Origin: Panonychus citri
Lineage: Eukaryota; Arthropoda; Arachnida; Trombidiformes; Tetranychidae
Length of the DNA stretch: 64,000 nt
Assembly: GCF_014898815.1 (NCBI RefSeq)
Contig: NW_026515416.1
Coordinates: forward strand, 310,001 to 374,000
Direction: 5' to 3'
The position numbers were made by a program, and so were the translations under genes. The notes below the pieces were generated by a model. That model did not search any database, was not told the DNA's origin, and was given only the letters and a program-made list of their open reading frames with translations. Every line of letters begins with the position of its first letter. The stretch's first letter is position 1. This document shows, piece after piece, positions 61,280 through 64,000 of this stretch.

Positions 61280-63202
61280 CTTGAATAATTTCAACGGGTC
61301 AATAAGGATCACTAAGGGTTGATGTATATTAGAATTTATGAGTAAAGAAATTGCTATAAAAGTTGAAAGAAAGAAAAAAAAAGAGATAAAATTAGTTACT
61401 GAATAACAATAAATAGAAAAAAAATATTCCAAACATACTAAATGACAATTGAATGGGGAAAACAATAAGATTTATAGAACGTCAATTAAATGATGAAACA
61501 GAAAAAGAAATAAGAATGAAAAATATGATGAAATCAAAGTTTGATTGGGATTAGAAATAGACCTTAGGTGTAACAGGAAAATCTTTTTAAGCCTTACCTT
61601 TATATCTTAGGGTTGTGTAGACACAAACACGCAATTGATTTGATGTTTATCTCAATTGATTTAAAGTTAAAATAATGATAATAGTGAAAGATTAACACCA
61701 TCAAGGGTTCACCCGATTGACCAAGTTGCACAAAGTGACGAAATTGTAAGTTAAATTGGAAAAGATGACCTAAATAAGATTAACATTTTTTGTTTCTCAT
61801 TTTCAATTGGATATATACGTTAGATGAAGTATATAAACACCACCATTTACAGTCGAGTAAAGAAAAAGAGAGACAAATAAAAGAGAGAAGTAGAGAGAGA
61901 GACAAGTGAAAAGAAAAGAAAAGAAAGAGAAGTGAAACTAAGTATTAGTTGGAAAGGAGAAAGATCATGAAAAAAAAAGAGTAAGAGAGATGGAGATGAG
62001 GTGAAAGAGATTGGGGAGAAGATGATGAGGAAAGTGAGAGAGAGAGGAAAAAGGAGAAAGAGAGAAAAAAAATAAACTGAATTAAGATGAAGAGTAGAAA
62101 TAAAAAAAAATATTAGATGATGATGATGATAAATCCAATTGTTATGATGGAAGAGAAATTATCAAGATGATGGAAACACCGGCCAAGGAATTAAAATTTG
62201 ATCCATTGAATAAGTAGATTTGCTGAGAAAATTAATGAGAAACAGATTAACTAATTGTGATCAGATTGAAACAAGAGAAACAACAACAAACAATTAAAGA
62301 TTAATTTTCTGATGAAGAAAAACTTACTAACTGATCATCAGCTTATTCTCAGCTTCGGCTTACGTTCGACTCTCAAACAGGAGAAGCCGAAAAAGAGAAA
62401 AAGGTGTTCGATGTATCGAAAAAATGTTCTTCGATTAATCGAATTTTTATTCTTTTCCATTTTAAATTCAAATTCATTCAATTTCCTCATTAATCTTGTC
62501 TTTGTATTCATTGGAATCTTTTAATTGTTTCCTTTGTTAATTTTTAATTTCTAATTATTAATCTTAATTTCTGTTCTTAATTTAAATTGTTTGTTAATCT
62601 TTTTCTCTTCCTCTCTCTGGATTGATTAACAATATAATTGAAAGTTAATCTAAAGATGGCGGTTACTGTTTCGTTGGTATGATGTGTAATCAAGGTTTGG
62701 TTACAAGAAATGATATTCAGGTAAAGTTGATTTTTTTTAGATTAGTTAACTTTTTGTTTCATTTATTGTGAGTGGGTTCTAGCTTTTAATATTTTTCTAT
62801 TAATCTTTTAATTTTGCTTCTTATAATTTACCTTAATTTGTGTCTCTTCATTACCAGCATCTCTTCATCTTTATATTGAAAGAAAAATCTATTTATCCAA
62901 TAATATCCTGCAACTAATTTTCTTTTCTCTTTTACCTTTTCTTTTTCTCTCTCATCACCACACACACATTTTGCTAAATCTCTTGTACAGAAAATTTGAT
63001 TTTCTTACCTTATACTTTTTTTTTTCTTTCTCTCTCTATCCTTTGCTTGTTTGTCTATTTTTGATTTTTCTTCTATTCTTTTTAGTATTTTTGATGATTA
63101 TTCCTTGTAAGACAACGTTGTTTCTTCCACCATCATCATATTTATCATCATCACCATTCCCTCCTTTTATCATAAATATTGAAAAAAAAGACATAATCCA
63201 AG
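61280..63202. other. Shared upstream region of DLG5-like and MAPKBP1/WDR62-like genes
   Basis: 1.9 kb between divergent starts. Purine-rich AGAGA sequence near 61860-62070 is next to the DLG5 leader. At about 62655-62719 a segment ends in a very good donor (ATTCAG|GTAAAG), so it may be an untranslated first exon of the WD gene on the plus strand. Open frames at 62312-62524 look like chance. Confidence 0.45.
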
Positions 63203-63508
63203 ATGAAATTGGAACAAGTTCTTGGATTAACTGTATGCAATAATTGTGCTCTTGACACTAATTCGGTTTCTGGTAATGTCGCTTATCCCGCTGGATCTGT
63301 GGTAGTTGTTTATAATATCAAACGAAATAAACAATATCACATCATCAATGGAACACTTAAAAGTATCACATCTCTTTCCCTTTCAACGGATGGTAAATAT
63401 CTTGCCACCGGTGAATGTGGTAATGACCCTTGTGTCCGTGTTTGGGATTTATCAACTGGTCAACAAGTTGCCTTTTCTTCTGGACACAAGTATGGAATCA
63501 ATTGTGTT
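63203..63508 (+). CDS. MAPKBP1/WDR62-type WD40 protein, first coding exon (partial)
   Basis: MAPKBP1 and WDR62 are large WD40 scaffolds binding JNK pathway kinases, and WDR62 acts at spindle poles. The first coding exon gives 102 residues in phase 0 before the donor GTAAGT at 63509: LEQVLGLTV, then AYPAGSVVVVYNIKRNKQYHII, then SLSTDGKYLATGE and VRVWD, then HKYGINCV. The mammalian proteins have the same chain LEKVLGITV, VAYPAGCVVVL, FSPDGKYLVTGE, AVRVWD, HKYGVACV. The ATG at 63203 follows an A-rich region without a good acceptor, so it is probably the true start, though it lacks the roughly 30-residue N-terminal extension of mammals. The rest of the gene lies beyond 64000. Confidence 0.88.
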
Positions 63509-64000
63509 GTAAGTTAACTCTTTTCCAATTCTTGCTCTTTTATTGTTATTATTTTGACTCATTTCGATTATTTGATGAAACTTTATGTCAACATTTTGAC
63601 ATCTTTGTCTCTCCCCTTCTCTGTCTGTCAGTGTATGTTTTTCTTCAATCAGATTACAAGCTTTATCACATAGCCTTTCCTCCCTAACTTTTCCGTCTTT
63701 CTCTCTTCCTTTTCATCATCATCATCATCATCCCGGCTCAGAAAGCAGCCTTTCTCAGGTTTCTCACTCTCTTTCTTTCTTAAGGATTACCTTTCCTCTT
63801 TCTCTATCCCTTCTTTTCTCATTTTAGCTAATTTCTAGCTCTTTCCTCAACCTTTTGTTCTTAAGCTTTCCTAATTTTGTCTAAATAATTTGCTTCTTAA
63901 ACTGACCCATTTTCGGTCAGTTTCCATTTTTAGCTCAAGGTTACTCGATTAATTAATCGCCATTATGCTTACACCTTTTTCACTTTTCTTCTTTCTTTCA
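63509..64000 (+). other. First intron of the MAPKBP1/WDR62-like gene
   Basis: T-rich intronic sequence with an ATC run near 63714-63731. No exon seen before the window ends. Confidence 0.7.

Noticed and set aside
62312..62524. 70-codon plus-strand frame before the WD gene
   Set aside because: No resemblance to known proteins and no splice link to the WD exon; likely leader or intron.
1..64000. CRISPR arrays, rRNA, bacterial operons or viral genomes
   Set aside because: Nothing with regular spacers, ribosomal sequence or replicase-type domains was seen; the window is ordinary animal nuclear DNA.

Overview
The window is eukaryotic nuclear DNA, about 65-70% A+T by eye. Genes carry introns with GT..AG ends, many only 50-100 bp long. 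The gene set is animal: furin-like PC2, a metabotropic GABA-B receptor, an elongase, an insect-type cuticle protein and a histamine-gated chloride channel exon. The cuticle protein and the channel exon point to an arthropod. The compact layout, T/A-rich small introns and AATTG-rich intergenic sequence would suit an acariform mite, possibly spider-mite-like, but that is inference and species cannot be fixed from this window.

Layout, left to right. GET4 (+, 191-1924) faces PC2/amontillado (-, 3153-18519, ten exons, one intron of 7.8 kb). A Ser/Gly/Val-rich single-pass membrane protein follows (-, 19977-21253), divergent from a tail-anchored SNARE-like protein (+, 21757-22521). The latter abuts the RNase P subunit gene RPP21 tail to tail (-, 22522-22950). 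Next come an ELOVL fatty-acid elongase (-, 23251-24099), a 734-bp TIR element (24262-24995), a stranded 68-bp histamine-channel exon (25051-25118), and a second intact RPP21 copy (-, 25492-25920) within a 0.8-kb duplicated block. CLPB (+, 26573-28552), chondroitin polymerizing factor (+, 28996-31621) and MTHFS (-, 31784-33400) follow.

The right half holds an inverted, truncated copy of the chondroitin-factor exon (35690-36445), an NRARP-like ankyrin protein (-, 36855-37211), an NDRG protein (+, 38187-40776), an RR-type cuticle protein (-, 41511-42055), the GABA-B receptor subunit 1 gene (+, 42830-46238, eleven exons), a 6.6-kb gene-poor stretch with a 775-bp tandem duplication (about 50148-51700), WDR86 (+, 52841-55750), a shortened DLG5-like protein (-, 57947-61279, with a possible 3' exon at 57410-57537), and the first coding exon of a MAPKBP1/WDR62 WD40 protein (+, 63203-63508) running off the window.

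The genes are unrelated housekeeping, neural and developmental genes; there is no operon-like functional unit. I found no convincing new biochemical system. The most unusual signal is structural: three separate duplicated blocks of nearly equal size (about 0.76-0.79 kb; one direct and dispersed, one inverted, one tandem), two of which carry pieces of exons, plus a stranded receptor exon beside a foldback transposon-like element. Exon structures were deduced by reading splice sites and checking phase by hand; every multi-exon model given as complete closes in frame.
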